Assembly (NCBI RefSeq): GCF_030272615.1
Contig: NC_081411.1
Coordinates: 216,522,154 to 216,586,153, forward strand
Length of the DNA: 64,000 nucleotides
Direction of reading: 5' to 3'
Origin: Cryptomeria japonica
Taxonomy: Eukaryota; Streptophyta; Pinopsida; Cupressales; Cupressaceae
The position numbers were made by a program, and so were the translations under genes. The number at the start of each line of letters is the position of its first letter. Position 1 is the stretch's first letter. Under the pieces are notes generated by a model. That model was not told the origin of the DNA. It worked only from the letters and a program-made list of their open reading frames with translations, and did not search any database. Positions 22,797 through 34,187 of the stretch are shown here, in pieces.

Positions 22797-23922
22797 TGTT
22801 ACTACTTACTAAGATTTCCATTAGTCTTATGTTCAAATTTATTCTATATACTCTAGTCGGTTAACTCTACCGAAATATTCAGTCGGTATGCACAGTGCAG
22901 TCGGTAATAGAAGAAAGTAGTCACAGAGCCCAGTAAGCACCGAGCTGTCTACCAAGTATCATTTCATGTTTACCAAGCAACAAAGATGACACACCGAGTG
23001 AAACCTATTACCAAATTCATTGAACCTGGACACACATATGAAAACATGTTACAAGATCGAGGTACATAGAACCGTTATCACATTGGAAATTGCACTTAAA
23101 GATTGTGTATGATTTCAAGGTCATCTAACCAATGAAATATTTTACATGGTTATTCATTTGATAAAAACATGTTTGTAAGATCAAAGCAATGAATGGATCA
23201 CTGTCATAAGAGATCTATTTATACATCATGAGTTAAGGATTAAACAAAAGGATGTGTGCATGAGTGTATGAAGACTGTTACAGAGACACAGAGGTCACCG
23301 AGAAGGTTTTCAGAGTACAGTCAAAGAATAGAGTAAATAGAAGGGTTTATCGAGTTACTATATGGGTTACCGAGGTATGCTATAAGCAAGGTAATCTTAT
23401 CTGAGCACATAAAATCTGCTATAACATTTCAGATGTAAAGTTGTAGATATTTGTAATGATTTTATTGTAATATTTTGAAGTTGTAAGAGAAACCTTTAAC
23501 AGGGTAAAAGACTCTAATCAATAAATTGTAAAGCTTCTAACTAGGTGCAACATTTAGATTAAGTGTTGTAAAATCCTTTAGCAAGGTAGATCTAACAGAT
23601 CTTGATACTCCTAATAGGGTAAGCTATCAGAAATAGCTAAACATGTAGCTCTAACCAAGCAATCTTTATTATTGTAGTAGTGAAGTTGTGGGTGCCATCC
23701 CCACCGTAGTTTTTCCCTCTAACCAAGAGTTTCTGCATAACCAAAATATAAGTGCTATGGATTGAATCATGTATGATTGTTATTTATTTGTTTTAGCTTT
23801 ATGTTATGTTATTGCACTATTCAGTTTATGCATAACAGTAAAGATATTGTTGAAGAAAAGTTTTGAAGTACTGATTCACCCCTCCCCTCTCAGTACATTA
23901 GCTTTCCATATTGGGCCTAACA
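22797..23922 (+). repeat. LARD2 5' LTR
   Basis: It is bounded by ATCAT on the left and the primer site on the right. The words ACCGAG, GTCGGT and CCGAAA recur through it. Confidence 0.93.
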
Positions 23923-23924
23923 AT

Positions 23925-23936
23925 TGGTATTAGAGC
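23925..23936 (+). other. LARD2 primer-binding site
   Basis: TGGTATTAGAGC lies two bases after the LTR end and matches initiator-Met tRNA with one change. Confidence 0.85.
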
Positions 23937-23983
23937 TTGAATCTTGGAAAGGGTTTAACTACCTAAAGAGAAAGATCTTATCA

Positions 23984-25336
23984 ATGGAAGGCTATAAACA
24001 ATCTCAGAGGATTGTGTATCTGCAAGAATAACTGGATCATGTTAATCAAGTGATCGCAGACATGCAAAGGCAAATGCAAAAATCTCTGAAAGTAAGAAGA
24101 AGATTATCTGATGATTTGCAGGACTCTCAAGAGTTAGTGGAACAAATTGAGACATCATCTGAGAACAGTATACCTGAAGAGACTGAAGAAATGATTGGAG
24201 TATTGAAAGAAAAGAACAAGGCACTGGCTGATCAACTAAAAGCAATGAAAAGAGAAAATGAACATTTCAGCACACAGATGACTGAAAATCTTGATGCATT
24301 AAGGATAGCTAAGGATAAAGTAAGAGATCTAGAAAGAGAGAAACAACAACTTGAAGCTTTAGTATCGGATAAGAATGATGAAATCATAAGAATGATTGGG
24401 ATTCAACAAAATTTGTCAGATCAACTAGGTTATGCACATCATGAAGCAAATCTGAAAGATGGTGAGAATCAAGCATTGAAACTTGAGGTATCAAGGTTAA
24501 CCGGTGAACTTGAAGCAGAGAAGAAATCCAAGGAAACACTGAAGAAGAGATATGAAGCATCAAAGATGTTGGATGAGCAACTGAATACAAAATGACCCAA
24601 CAAAGATGCAGGACTCAGTTACAAAGGAAAAGACTCTACCGAGAAGGGAATCCATACTACCGAGAGAGGAGAATCATCAAAGCAAGTTGGAATCAAGAAG
24701 AACATCAAAAGAAAGAAGCCTATTTGCAACTACTGTGGAAATCAAGGTCACATTGCCAACATGTGCCAAATCAGAAAAGGTAAGCAACCGAATGTCACTA
24801 AGTCCAATGGTTATTGTTATAATTGCAATAAATATGGTCACACATCTAATCAATGTAGGACAAAGTATGTTAACAATTATCAGAAGGCAAAGTTCAAAGG
24901 GTTTTGTAAAAACTACAATAGATATGGACATAATACCGAGAAGTGTTGGTATAAGCAAAAGAACTATATGTGGTATGCACACCGAGCAAACACTGGAAGC
25001 TACCGAACCCATCGAGATCTTAACCGACAATATGCTACAGTACCATGGGATTACGATACAAGGATATGGTGTGAATGTTGTGGAAGATATGGACATATAA
25101 GTGCCAACTACTTTATAAGGTTTGGGATGAACAACCGAAGATCATGGAGAAATCCTAGTATGGCATGTTTTCATTGTCACAAAGTTGGACACTTGGCTGG
25201 AGATTGCAGAGATCAACCTAGAGGAGACACTGAAGAAATAAAAGAGAAATTAAGAATGATTTGGAAAAAGAAGGAAATTGTGTCAAATGTAGAAAGCACC
25301 TTACCTATCGAGTTAGGTGCTCCTATTCCAAATTAA
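23984..25336 (+). pseudogene. LARD2 ORF1: coiled-coil protein with five zinc knuckles
   Basis: The frame runs for 450 codons from MEGYKQSQRIVYLQE, with a stop after LQE and another after DEQLNTK. Residues about 20-200 are a long charged coiled coil (heptads such as LKEKNKALADQLKAMKREN). Residues about 245-420 hold five CCHC-type knuckles: CNYCGNQGHIANMC, CYNCNKYGHTSNQC, CKNYNRYGHNTEKC (second Cys lost), CECCGRYGHISANY (last Cys lost) and CFHCHKVGHLAGDC. Knuckles imply RNA binding and a gag-like nucleocapsid role. I see no gag capsid core and no protease after it, which is unusual. Gag-like packaging protein is my inference. Confidence 0.75.
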
Positions 25337-25888
25337 TCAGTAAAGGTATGAAGGGACTGCATTCTCTCAAGGTTAAATCTTAACAGTTTCCTACCTTATT
25401 ATGTACCTAATTCAAAATTTGTATAGCTAAGATGTAGTAGTAAGTTTGAAATTCTATCAAAGTCTTTTTGAAGCATTATACAGGAAACCTGTCAAGTCGG
25501 TGAATACAGGAAACCTGTTAAGTCGGTAAATGAAGGAAGTTTGGTTACTCGGTTAAAGCGCATAAAGGAAAGAAAAGTTTAGTGGAACCAAGTGCATTTA
25601 TTGTTTTTGACCTAACCTACATAGAACCCGATAAGGTATATTGTGTACTTAAAGCATTTACGCGGTCATTTTTCACTCACCAAGTTTTTGAGAGAGAAGA
25701 GCAAGCGATTCAAAGGTGATCAAACCTCCTACAAAGCAAATTCAAGGTATTTACATCAATCTCATAACATTGCTAAGTTGGTTTACCAATCTTATCAAGT
25801 TATTATTATTTGTGAAGTGTGAAGCGTCTACCATTTGAAAATTCTCAAACCCTAAAGGATCTTTTGTTAGTTTTATCTGGAATTTTCA
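25337..25888 (+). other. LARD2 spacer between its two coding regions
   Basis: It is non-coding. A direct repeat of about 27 bp (ACAGGAAACCTGTCAAGTCG and ACAGGAAACCTGTTAAGTCG) lies near 25,482-25,535, and CGGTTAAAG-type words follow. It may act as the leader for the second coding region. Confidence 0.4.
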
Positions 25889-27453
25889 ATGGCACCTAAG
25901 ATCCAAGAACCCATTGTTGTCAAGAATGTTGAAAAGCCCTCACTAAAATACTCTTTGACTCCCAAAGTTGCATCTGAACCAGATGACAAAACTGCATTTT
26001 CCCTCATCCCAGATAGATTGTTATTAGTCAAAGATGTGAGATTCTTCACCAAATGTCATGTTGAAGAATTTAGTCATGTTGAAATTAAAGACTCCTATGA
26101 TGAATTGTGCACCAATGGTAAAATGGATAGCAAGTATGAGCACATCAAGATCAAGGGATTGACTGAAGCCCTAACCTATCCCCATGTGTTCAAACCCAAT
26201 GGGTCAAGTTTGTTAGAGAAGAGTTCATGATGACTTCATGTGGCTAGAAGAGCAACCATTTAAGATAACCAAGGAAATTATTCATTTGATCACCGGTTAT
26301 CCTATTTATGATCATGCTCGAGCCCAGAAAATGATATCACAGAAGGAATTGATCAGTTTGACCAGAGTAGAATCAGATTGCAGAGGACTAAAATTGAACA
26401 ATGTCACTGATGTAGAACTAAAATTTGCCATTAGAGTAATTGGTTACTATTTCTTCCAATCTGCAAGGGAAAACAGTGTACCTTATGCAGCAGTGGACTT
26501 AGCATACAAAATTGTGAAGAAAGGCATGAAAATTGACTTATTGAGGTGTTACTGAAAAACTTGTTTGAGAATCTTAACACAATCAGGAAGCCGAAGAAGA
26601 ACAACTCGACTAATACACTAAAGTTTGGATCATTGCTTGTATGCATGTTTTTCTATTTTGAGAAGTTCTTTCCAATAGTCGGTAAAGTTGTTTGGGAACT
26701 ACACCGATCAATCACCCATCAGATCAATGACTTCATCAAGAAGCTAGGTGATAACTTTAATGATATTATGGATGATTACTTCAACAAGTTTCAGGAGAAA
26801 ATGCACAACAGGTACCGAATTCCACCCAAGCTATTGGAGAAATACAATATGATATATGTTTTGAAGTAGACACTGATTACTATTATGTGAATGTTGTGGA
26901 ACCAAGAACTCAATCTTTGCCACCTATGGGTGACGGGATTGATTTTGACATCACACGACCACAAATTAATGCATTTCTTACACCACCACGACATGCTATT
27001 GAGCTAAGGTATGGATCCTATGAAGAAGTGAAGGAAAAGGTAAAAATGAGCATTGTAGTACCCAAAGCTACAAGAAAGGCTAGAAAGATGATTAAGGCAT
27101 TATCAGAGAAATTCGGAGAAGATTCTTCCTCCACACCTGACAAAGGCACTCTAGGAGTTACCGAAGAGGAATATGAAGCCCAAGAGGCAGCTATAACACT
27201 GAGCACCGAATTGCCCAAGGGAAAAGTGTTGAAAAGAAGGAAACTGGACACATCAAAGGCCTCACCAACCCCTCCTGCTAAGCGACCTAATACAAGAGCA
27301 TCTGCAGCTTCACCGAGTAAGAAAACAAAGAGTGTTGCCACACCTAAGGTAACAAAGACTTACAAGAAATCTACTCAGAGACTCATTTTGGCAAAAGATT
27401 CTAGTGATACAGAATCTAAGGATGCAAGCAAATTTCAGATTGTCAAAAGCTAA
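25889..27453 (+). pseudogene. LARD2 ORF2, N-terminal module, unknown family
   Basis: ATG follows an A/T-poor spacer, and the protein starts MAPKIQEPIVVKNVEKPSLK. A compact part follows (DVRFFTKCHVEEFSHVEIKD, GLTEALTYPHVFKPN, FMWLEEQPFKITKEIIHLI, YAAVDLAYKIVKKGMKIDL), then a helical part (WELHRSITHQINDFIKKLGD). It ends in a basic, Pro/Ser/Lys-rich tail (KRRKLDTSKASPTPPAKRPN), which looks like a nuclear-localisation or nucleic-acid-binding tail. At least three frameshifts are present (near 26,225, 26,550 and 26,870). I do not recognise the family; it is not a known pol domain. The pattern distantly recalls plant transposon-associated domains of unknown function. Confidence 0.6.
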
Positions 27454-29232
27454 AAGGTAAATGTACATAGTGTTGAAAACTTTTGTGCTAATTTGAAGGA
27501 ATATGGTGGATTTGGATCCTTTTGATTTGTTAAATATGAAACAAGAAATGATGCAAAAAAGAGACAAATAGAAGAAGTTGTCATCTGCACAATTTTAAAA
27601 TTCCGAGTGGTCCCATTGGAAGTATCTAATTCTCTTCCAAAAGAATTATATGCACATATTGATAACAGGTGGAAATATGCAATGGACACAGAAATGCAAA
27701 TGAGAGAAAGAAGTCTGGTGCATCTCTTTCCAAACATGTTGGTAGATGAAATCAAAGAACATCTAACAAACTAGCACAAACGTTTCCAAGTCAGACAAAG
27801 AGCTTTAGAATTGATGAATGGACTCTACTTAGAATTAGAAAATGAGACAAAAGAAAAGTGGCAAGAAATATTTCGAATCAAGGATGCCGGTGAGCAAGCG
27901 GAAATTGAAATAGTTGATGTCACCAAGCAAGATCCTGATGTCACCGAGCAAGACCATGCAGACACCATTCAAATAGATGAAGATATCATGGATATAGAGG
28001 CACCAGAACAAGAAATGATAGAAGGCAAAGCATATGCAAAACTTGTATCTAGTGAATCAGTTTTGGAACAAGTTCAGCCTTATCCACCAGTCAATCAGCC
28101 TGTCTCAACCAAAGCCCCTCAGGATACGGATCAAGGCATCGAAGGTCACAAGTCTACAGAAGGAGAAGCTACTCCTCAGACCACTGAAGAACAGACCTCT
28201 TAGGAACCTTCTAGCACTGCAAATGTTGCAACTAAGAAAACAAGCACCGAGACACCAAAGGACACTTCAGAGGCTAAAGTAACCAACCAAAGTGTTGCCT
28301 CCACCGAGCACCCTACCGAGAGTCAACAAGCCTCACAAGCGATTGTCCTAGTTCAATCGGTGAAAGGTAAAGAAAAGAAGATGAAAAAGCATAGTTTCAA
28401 AGTTGATTTGTCAAAACCAATAGTGTAGCCGAATGTTGATATCTCAAAATTAAAAGGGCAAGCACTCATTGATTTCGGTGAACTATGCAAAGCAAAGGCT
28501 GAACAAGAAAAACAAATGGCAATATAAAAGAAAAACAAAGTACTTCAGAAGGTAAAAACACTATTATCAGATATGTTACTTGAAGCTACAGTGTCAACCG
28601 ATGCAGCCATCCATATTCAACTGGATGAACTCCTTAATCAGATAGAGACATCTGGAGTCGATGCATCTGAATATTTGAGCAAGCTAAAAGACAAAGAGCT
28701 CACTGCAAAGATGATAGAAGAGGTACAGAAAGCTATAGCTATTGGCAAAGTCAAACTTGTCAAATTTATTACTGAGTTGTCCCCTCAACTCAAGCACATT
28801 CGTTATTTATTTCAGAAAATCTGTACATTTTCTTTATTCATTAAAGATATCAAAAATAAAACTGAAGCAATTGAGCAAGAGATCACTGATCTCTCAAATA
28901 AGTTGACCCCAGAGCCCAATTCAGTTCAGAATTTTTATACAAGGTTACAACAGCTCATGGCTCAACAATTGGACCTAAGAAATGAAGAACACAAGATAAG
29001 GATGGATATAATGACACTTCAGACATTATTCCTTCCTCATCTTTCCTCCGTCCAAGAATAGATTAACCGAGCCACTCACCTATCTACTACACAAGAGGGA
29101 AGCACATTAGATGGCTTAATATCATTATTGGCTGATATTCAAGCACATAATTCTTTAATGGACAGTGTAAAGAATGCACTCTCTATCGCTCTCACCGACG
29201 CACGGACCAAGTACAAATCCATTTTTGACTAG
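27454..29232 (+). pseudogene. LARD2 ORF2, C-terminal helical module, unknown family
   Basis: It is mainly in one frame, with stops after GFGSF, after EHLTN, after EEQTS and at four later places. It contains a helical start (LELENETKEKWQEIFRIKDA), an acidic/Thr-Glu-rich disordered middle (PTESQQASQ, TPKDTSEAK) and a long helical end (ITELSPQLKHIRYLFQKICT, TEAIEQEITDLSNKLTPE, QQLMAQQLDLRNEEHKIRMD). The end has heptad character and may be a coiled coil. It probably belongs to the same protein as the preceding module, about 1,100 residues when intact. Function unknown. Confidence 0.55.
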
Positions 29233-29618
29233 TTGCCACCAGCGAATGGTAACTAAATTTTGATGTTTGTCAAAAAGGGGGAGTAATATAGTATTCAAAG
29301 TATCAAACAATGGGAGTGTAGTATATAGGGGGAGTATACCGAGCAGAGTGAGTAGAGTATTCAAGAGCAGTGAACTGAGTAATGAATAGAGCAGAATAAA
29401 CACAGAACAAGAGCAACACACTAATCATTGATCACTGAGCATTCAAAATCGGAGTATTATATAGTATATTGATAAGGGGAGTATATCCAAATATACTATT
29501 TCATTGACAAATGTATATATTGTCAGTTTAGTCAAATTTTGCAAGTATATAGATTTTTGAGTTATAACTTTGAAAGTAGTTTTTGTCAAACATCTCAACT
29601 AATGTCAAAAGGGGAGAT
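29233..29618 (+). other. LARD2 3' non-coding region and polypurine tract
   Basis: Three GGGGGAGTA-type words (near 29,278, 29,328 and 29,476) precede the proper polypurine tract AAAAGGGGAGAT at 29,607-29,618, which abuts the 3' LTR. Confidence 0.7.
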
Positions 29619-30753
29619 TGTTACTACTTACTAAGATTGCCATTAGTCTTATGTTCAAAGTTATTCTCTATACTCTAGTCGGTTAACTCTACCGAAATAT
29701 TCAGTTGATATGCAGAGTGCAGTTAGTAATAGAAGAAAGTAGTCACAGAGCCCAGTAAGCACCGAGTTGTCTACCGAGTATCATTTCATGTTTACTGAGC
29801 AACAAAGATGACACACTGAGTTGATATACACCGAGTGAAACGTGTTACCAGATTCATTGAACCTGGACACACATATGAAAACGTGTTACAAGATCGAGGT
29901 ACATAGAACCGTTATCACATTGCACTTAAAGATTCTGTATGATTTCGAGGTCATCTAGCCAATGAAATATTTTACATGGTTATTCATTCAATAAAAACAT
30001 GTTTGTAAGATCGAAGCAATGAATGGATCACCATCATAAGAGATCTATTTATACAGCATGAGTTAAGGATTAAATAGAAGGATGTGTGCATGAGTGTATG
30101 AAGACTGTTACAGAGACAGAGGTCACCAAGAAGGTTTTCAGAGTACAATCAAAGAACAAAGTAAACATAAGGGTTTACCGAGTTGCTATATGGGCTACCA
30201 AGGTATGCTATAAGCAAGGTAATCTTATCTGAGCACATAGAATCTGCTATAACATTTCAAATGTAAAGTTGCAGATATTTGTAATGATTTTATTGTAATA
30301 TTTTGAAGTTGTAAGAGAAACCTTTAACAGGGTAAAAGACTCTAATTAAGTCTATAAATTGTAAAGCCTCTAACCAGGTGCAACATTTAGATTACGTGTT
30401 GTAAAATCTTTTAGCAAGGTAGATCTAATAGATCTTGATACTCATAACAGGGTAAGCTATTAGAAATAGCTAAACATGTAGCTCTAACTGAGCAATCTTT
30501 ATTATTGCAGTAGTGAAGTTGTGGGTGCCATCCCCACCGCAATTTTTCTCTAACCAAGAGTTTCTGTGTAACCAAAATATAAGTGTTATGGAGTGAATCA
30601 TGTATGATTGTTATTTATTTGTTTTAGCTTTATGTTTTGTTACTGCACTATTCAGTTTATGCATAACAGTAAAGATATTGTTGAAGAAAAGTTTTGAAGT
30701 ACTGATTCACCTCTCCCCTCTCAGTACATTAGCTTTCCATATTGGGCCTAACA
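29619..30753 (+). repeat. LARD2 3' LTR
   Basis: It is clearly diverged from the 5' copy, mainly at CG sites (CCGAG to CTGAG or CCAAG, GTCGGT to GTTGAT). It is followed by ATCAT. Confidence 0.93.
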
Positions 30754-30858
30754 ATCATGCCATAAATAAAATGTACAAAGAGATCTGAGTCATCACTATA
30801 CATCAATGTGTACATCATATCATATCAAAATGGTCAAAATAAATATATCAGTGTCTAC

Positions 30859-31627
30859 TGTAGACACTCAAAATTGTCATGTCTAATTAAATAAATATTT
30901 TATTTATTTAATTATCTAAGCCTAATTCTTCTATTAATTAAATAAATCTTTATTTATTTAATTAATTCATTTATGCTCTTCTAGCCTTATTTCTCATTTA
31001 AATAAATACATTTATTTATTTAAATTATCCTTTTCCTAAATTAAATAAATATCTTATTTATTTAATTGATCCCACTTTTTCTATTAATTAAATAAATCTT
31101 TATTTATTTAATTAATTCATTAGCTTTTTCTACACATGACACATGTCATTCATCTCTTAATTCCTACACTACCTACCTCTTTCATTATTTTATTATTTCT
31201 TCTACCTACCCTCTAATCCTAGCCGACCTCCTTTTTACACCTCTCAATCTTATCCCTCCATTTCTTATTGTGTCTTCTATTTAAGGAGATGCTTCCTTCA
31301 TTATCAAACCCTAATCGACAATCTTGAGGACTTGGCTATACTACGATCCTACTTGCAACCACATTCCGTTCTTTGTTGAGCTCTTGTGCACATAAAATTT
31401 GAGAGCAAATATATCAAGCAAGATCAATGGAGATAGGAAGAATGGAGATCAAAACCCTATTGGACATGTGATGGTATAATCTTTGTGATTTTGTTTTATT
31501 TACATTGTCTTAGGTAATCTTCATATGTTATGGTGGATCTTTGTTGTTGTTAGGCTAGGGTTTTTATGGTTGGATTCATTTAGCCTTTCAATTTTGTTAT
31601 TATTGTTATCCATTTTCACCATACACA
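30859..31627 (+). repeat. Tat2 5' LTR
   Basis: It begins TGTAGACACTC and ends ACCATACACA. The first 250 bases hold AATTAAATAAAT / ATTTATTTAATT inverted stretches. TATTTAAGG near 31,279 may serve as the TATA element. Confidence 0.95.
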
Positions 31628-31650
31628 TTTTGGCACACCCGGTGGGACAT
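31628..31650 (+). other. Tat2 primer-binding region
   Basis: TTTTGGCACACCCGGTGGGAC follows the LTR. It is the counterpart of TTTTTGGCAACCACTGTGGG in Tat1. Confidence 0.6.
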
Positions 31651-31779
31651 GGATTTTTCTTAGATCTATGTTTTTTGCAGATTTTTCTAACCCTATATTG
31701 CTATTTTGTAAAACAATTTGGAGAATAACCTTGTGCAGCTAGGGTTTTGGACACAAAATCAAGATCTTGGAGAGATTCG

Positions 31780-32600
31780 ATCATATCTCATAAACGGCTT
31801 GGAAATTTTGCACCAAATGTTTTTTGTAGGTTGAAGAAAGTATCACGAGCTCTCAATCCAAAATTCAGAATTTTTGGAGCACATTTTCATTTTCTATGAA
31901 TTTTTTATGATTTTTCATAAAAAATTAATTTTGAGAGCAAATGAGAGAATTTTTCAGATTTTCTTACATTTGGAAATATTTCATAATTATACATAGGATC
32001 TGTTCTTTGTGATTTTAATTTTGATGCAAAATATTTCCATAAAAGTCGGATCTTTAAAAATTAGGGTTTTTCTTTATTTTGATTAGATCTCACAAAAGGC
32101 TTTGAATTTTGACATAAACTTTTTTGTGTAGGTCATAAAAAGTATCAGAAAGATTCAGTAAAAATTGCAGATTTTTTGGATCGATTTTTCATTTTATATG
32201 AATTTTTTATGATTTTTCATAAAAAATTAATTGTGAGAGAAAATTAGCGAATTTTTTGGATTTTCTTACATTTTTGGAAATATCTCAGAATTTTACATAG
32301 GATATGTTCTTTGTGATTTTAAATTTGATGCAAAATCATTCCTACAAAATTAGATCTTTGAAAATTAGGGTTTTGCATTATGTTACTCATATCTCACAAA
32401 CTGCTTGGATTTGTTATAGGAAAATTTTTGTGTAGGTTTGGAAGACCATTAAGACTCTTCAATAAAAATTTCAGATTTTGTTGATTGATTTTGCATTTTA
32501 TATGAATTTTTTATGATTTTTTATAAAAAATTAATTTTTGGAGCAAATTAGCAAATTTTTTGGATTTTCTTACGTTTATGGAAATCTCTTGAAATTTTAC
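31780..32600 (+). repeat. Three tandem ~302-bp repeats in the Tat2 leader, each with a hairpin
   Basis: Units start at CATATCTCATAAACGGCTTGG, GATCTCACAAAAGGCTTTG and CATATCTCACAAACTGCTTGG. Each includes TATGAATTTTTTATGATTTT followed by its complement. The hairpins are at 31,899-31,926, 32,201-32,228 and 32,505-32,532 (12-bp stem AATTTTTTATGA, 4-nt loop; one mismatch in the third). Spacings are 302 and 304 bp. Confidence 0.85.
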
Positions 32601-34187
32601 AGGTGCTATTTTTTTATGATGGATCAAATCTTGGAATTGGTCAACAAAACGCATTGTTGAAGGCCCCTATTTCACAATGTCTTTTGGATCTAAAATTTAC
32701 CTAACTTGTGTGCTTGTAGGAAGGAGTGATCATTTGAAACAATCCAAACTACTAACAAATCTTTGTTGCAGGTCCTTGGAAAGGGTTTTTAGATTTTTAT
32801 TGTGTGCCTTGTTTTCATAGACTAGCAAACACTTCCATTGGTGCACTAAAATTGAATCATTATCTTTTATGTATTGAGCAACAGGCTCTTTTTGTTTAAT
32901 CTTTAGAGGGTCTGTCTTCTCGTGTGGTCATTAGGACTACTAGTGAGAAGAGAACGACCCAAGTGGTAGCGAGGAAAACCCACCTCTTCCGAACCACTAT
33001 AATCAATTGTATTCATGGTGAAAACTATGAATAACATGTGCTGATTAGTTTATGCCGACACTATGTCTCCCCATAAACCCGTTTGATCAAATTTATTTGA
33101 TCATTTGTAGGGCGTAACCCCTACCAGCTGGGAGCCTTCTGTATTTACAGAGCTGAAAGTGCCGCATGTATGACCACATGAGCGGATGCCCTTACTAGCA
33201 CCTTTTTGTTTTAGAAGCCCAAATCCTTCTAGTTGTTGGGGCAGGAGGTCGGACCTCTGGTAGCGGCCCACACACATACGGTTCTTAGTAGAGATACAAA
33301 GTTCACTATGGGGAGTTTTCATGGGGACTGATGATTGGCTGACCCGAGAAGTGAGTGCCAAGGGTGGAGCCAGTGAGGTCAAGCATCTAAGTATCCGCTC
33401 TGAATAGCGTAGCCTCGGGGGTAAAACCCCATGTGGGATCAACAACTATTGTCTTGGCCAGCCATAAGAATTGTGCTTGACTCATGTTAAACATTCAAAC
33501 AATCAAGACCAAACAGCAAAACATTGTGTCTTTTGTGTCTTCAAGTGTATGCAAAACAATTTTACATCAAACAACACACTTTTCTTGGAGTCATTTTGGA
33601 GTCTAAACACTTGCAAACACTGAGTCCTCATCAACATTATGTCCTCTTGTCACGAAAAATAGTCAAACATTCAGATTTGGTCACAACCAACAACTTCACA
33701 AATTGGAAAAATTTCACAGTCCAGCAAACAAAAGAAATCAGTTTCGGAATACTTGAGCTTCCTAGGTTGTTTCTTCAGGTTTCATCTAGCATTCAACCTG
33801 TCCTTGGGTCTCACATAGTCCATCATTGCTTCACATCTCATTTTACATTCATACTTGTCTAAACTTGAGTCAAAAGGTCACTTGCTTGTCCTCATCATAC
33901 TTTGTCAACACACTACATACAACAACACTTTGCTAAGTGGTCCCTCATCAAGGTTTCTTACCTTTGGGTCTCATTTGGTCTTACTTAGAGTCAAGGTCAG
34001 CTTACCTCATCAAGAGAAACTATCCTCTCTTTGGAAGTCACACCTACTCTACTACATACATACCTGGTCTTACACTTGGGACATTGCGAGTACACCTCAG
34101 ACTCATTTACATTCCATTCAACTCTTGGTCTTCCATACTTTTTCCATTTTTCATCTAGTCTCTCACATCTTGGTCAATACCTAGTTC
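32601..34187 (+). other. Tat2 leader, remaining part, with GC-richer segment
   Basis: From about 32,880 to 33,480 the sequence is clearly richer in G and C than its surroundings. It has short inverted runs (GGGGGTAAAACCCC near 33,417) and could be a packaging or translation signal, by inference. From 33,480 to 34,187 the sequence is pyrimidine-rich and non-coding and leads to the gag ATG. Confidence 0.45.

Larger units (their letters stand above)
22797..30753 (+). mobile_element. LARD2: large non-autonomous LTR element with two unfamiliar coding regions
   Basis: LTRs of 1126 and 1135 bp (22,797-23,922 and 29,619-30,753) begin TGTTACTACTTACTAAGATT and end GGGCCTAACA. The target duplication ATCAT is perfect. 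An initiator-Met primer site and a polypurine tract AAAAGGGGAGAT are in place. No protease, integrase or reverse transcriptase is present. Instead there is a coiled-coil/zinc-knuckle protein, then about 3.3 kb of decayed coding sequence of unknown type. The 3' LTR carries a 15-bp stretch (TTGATATACACCGAG) missing from the 5' LTR. Confidence 0.93.
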
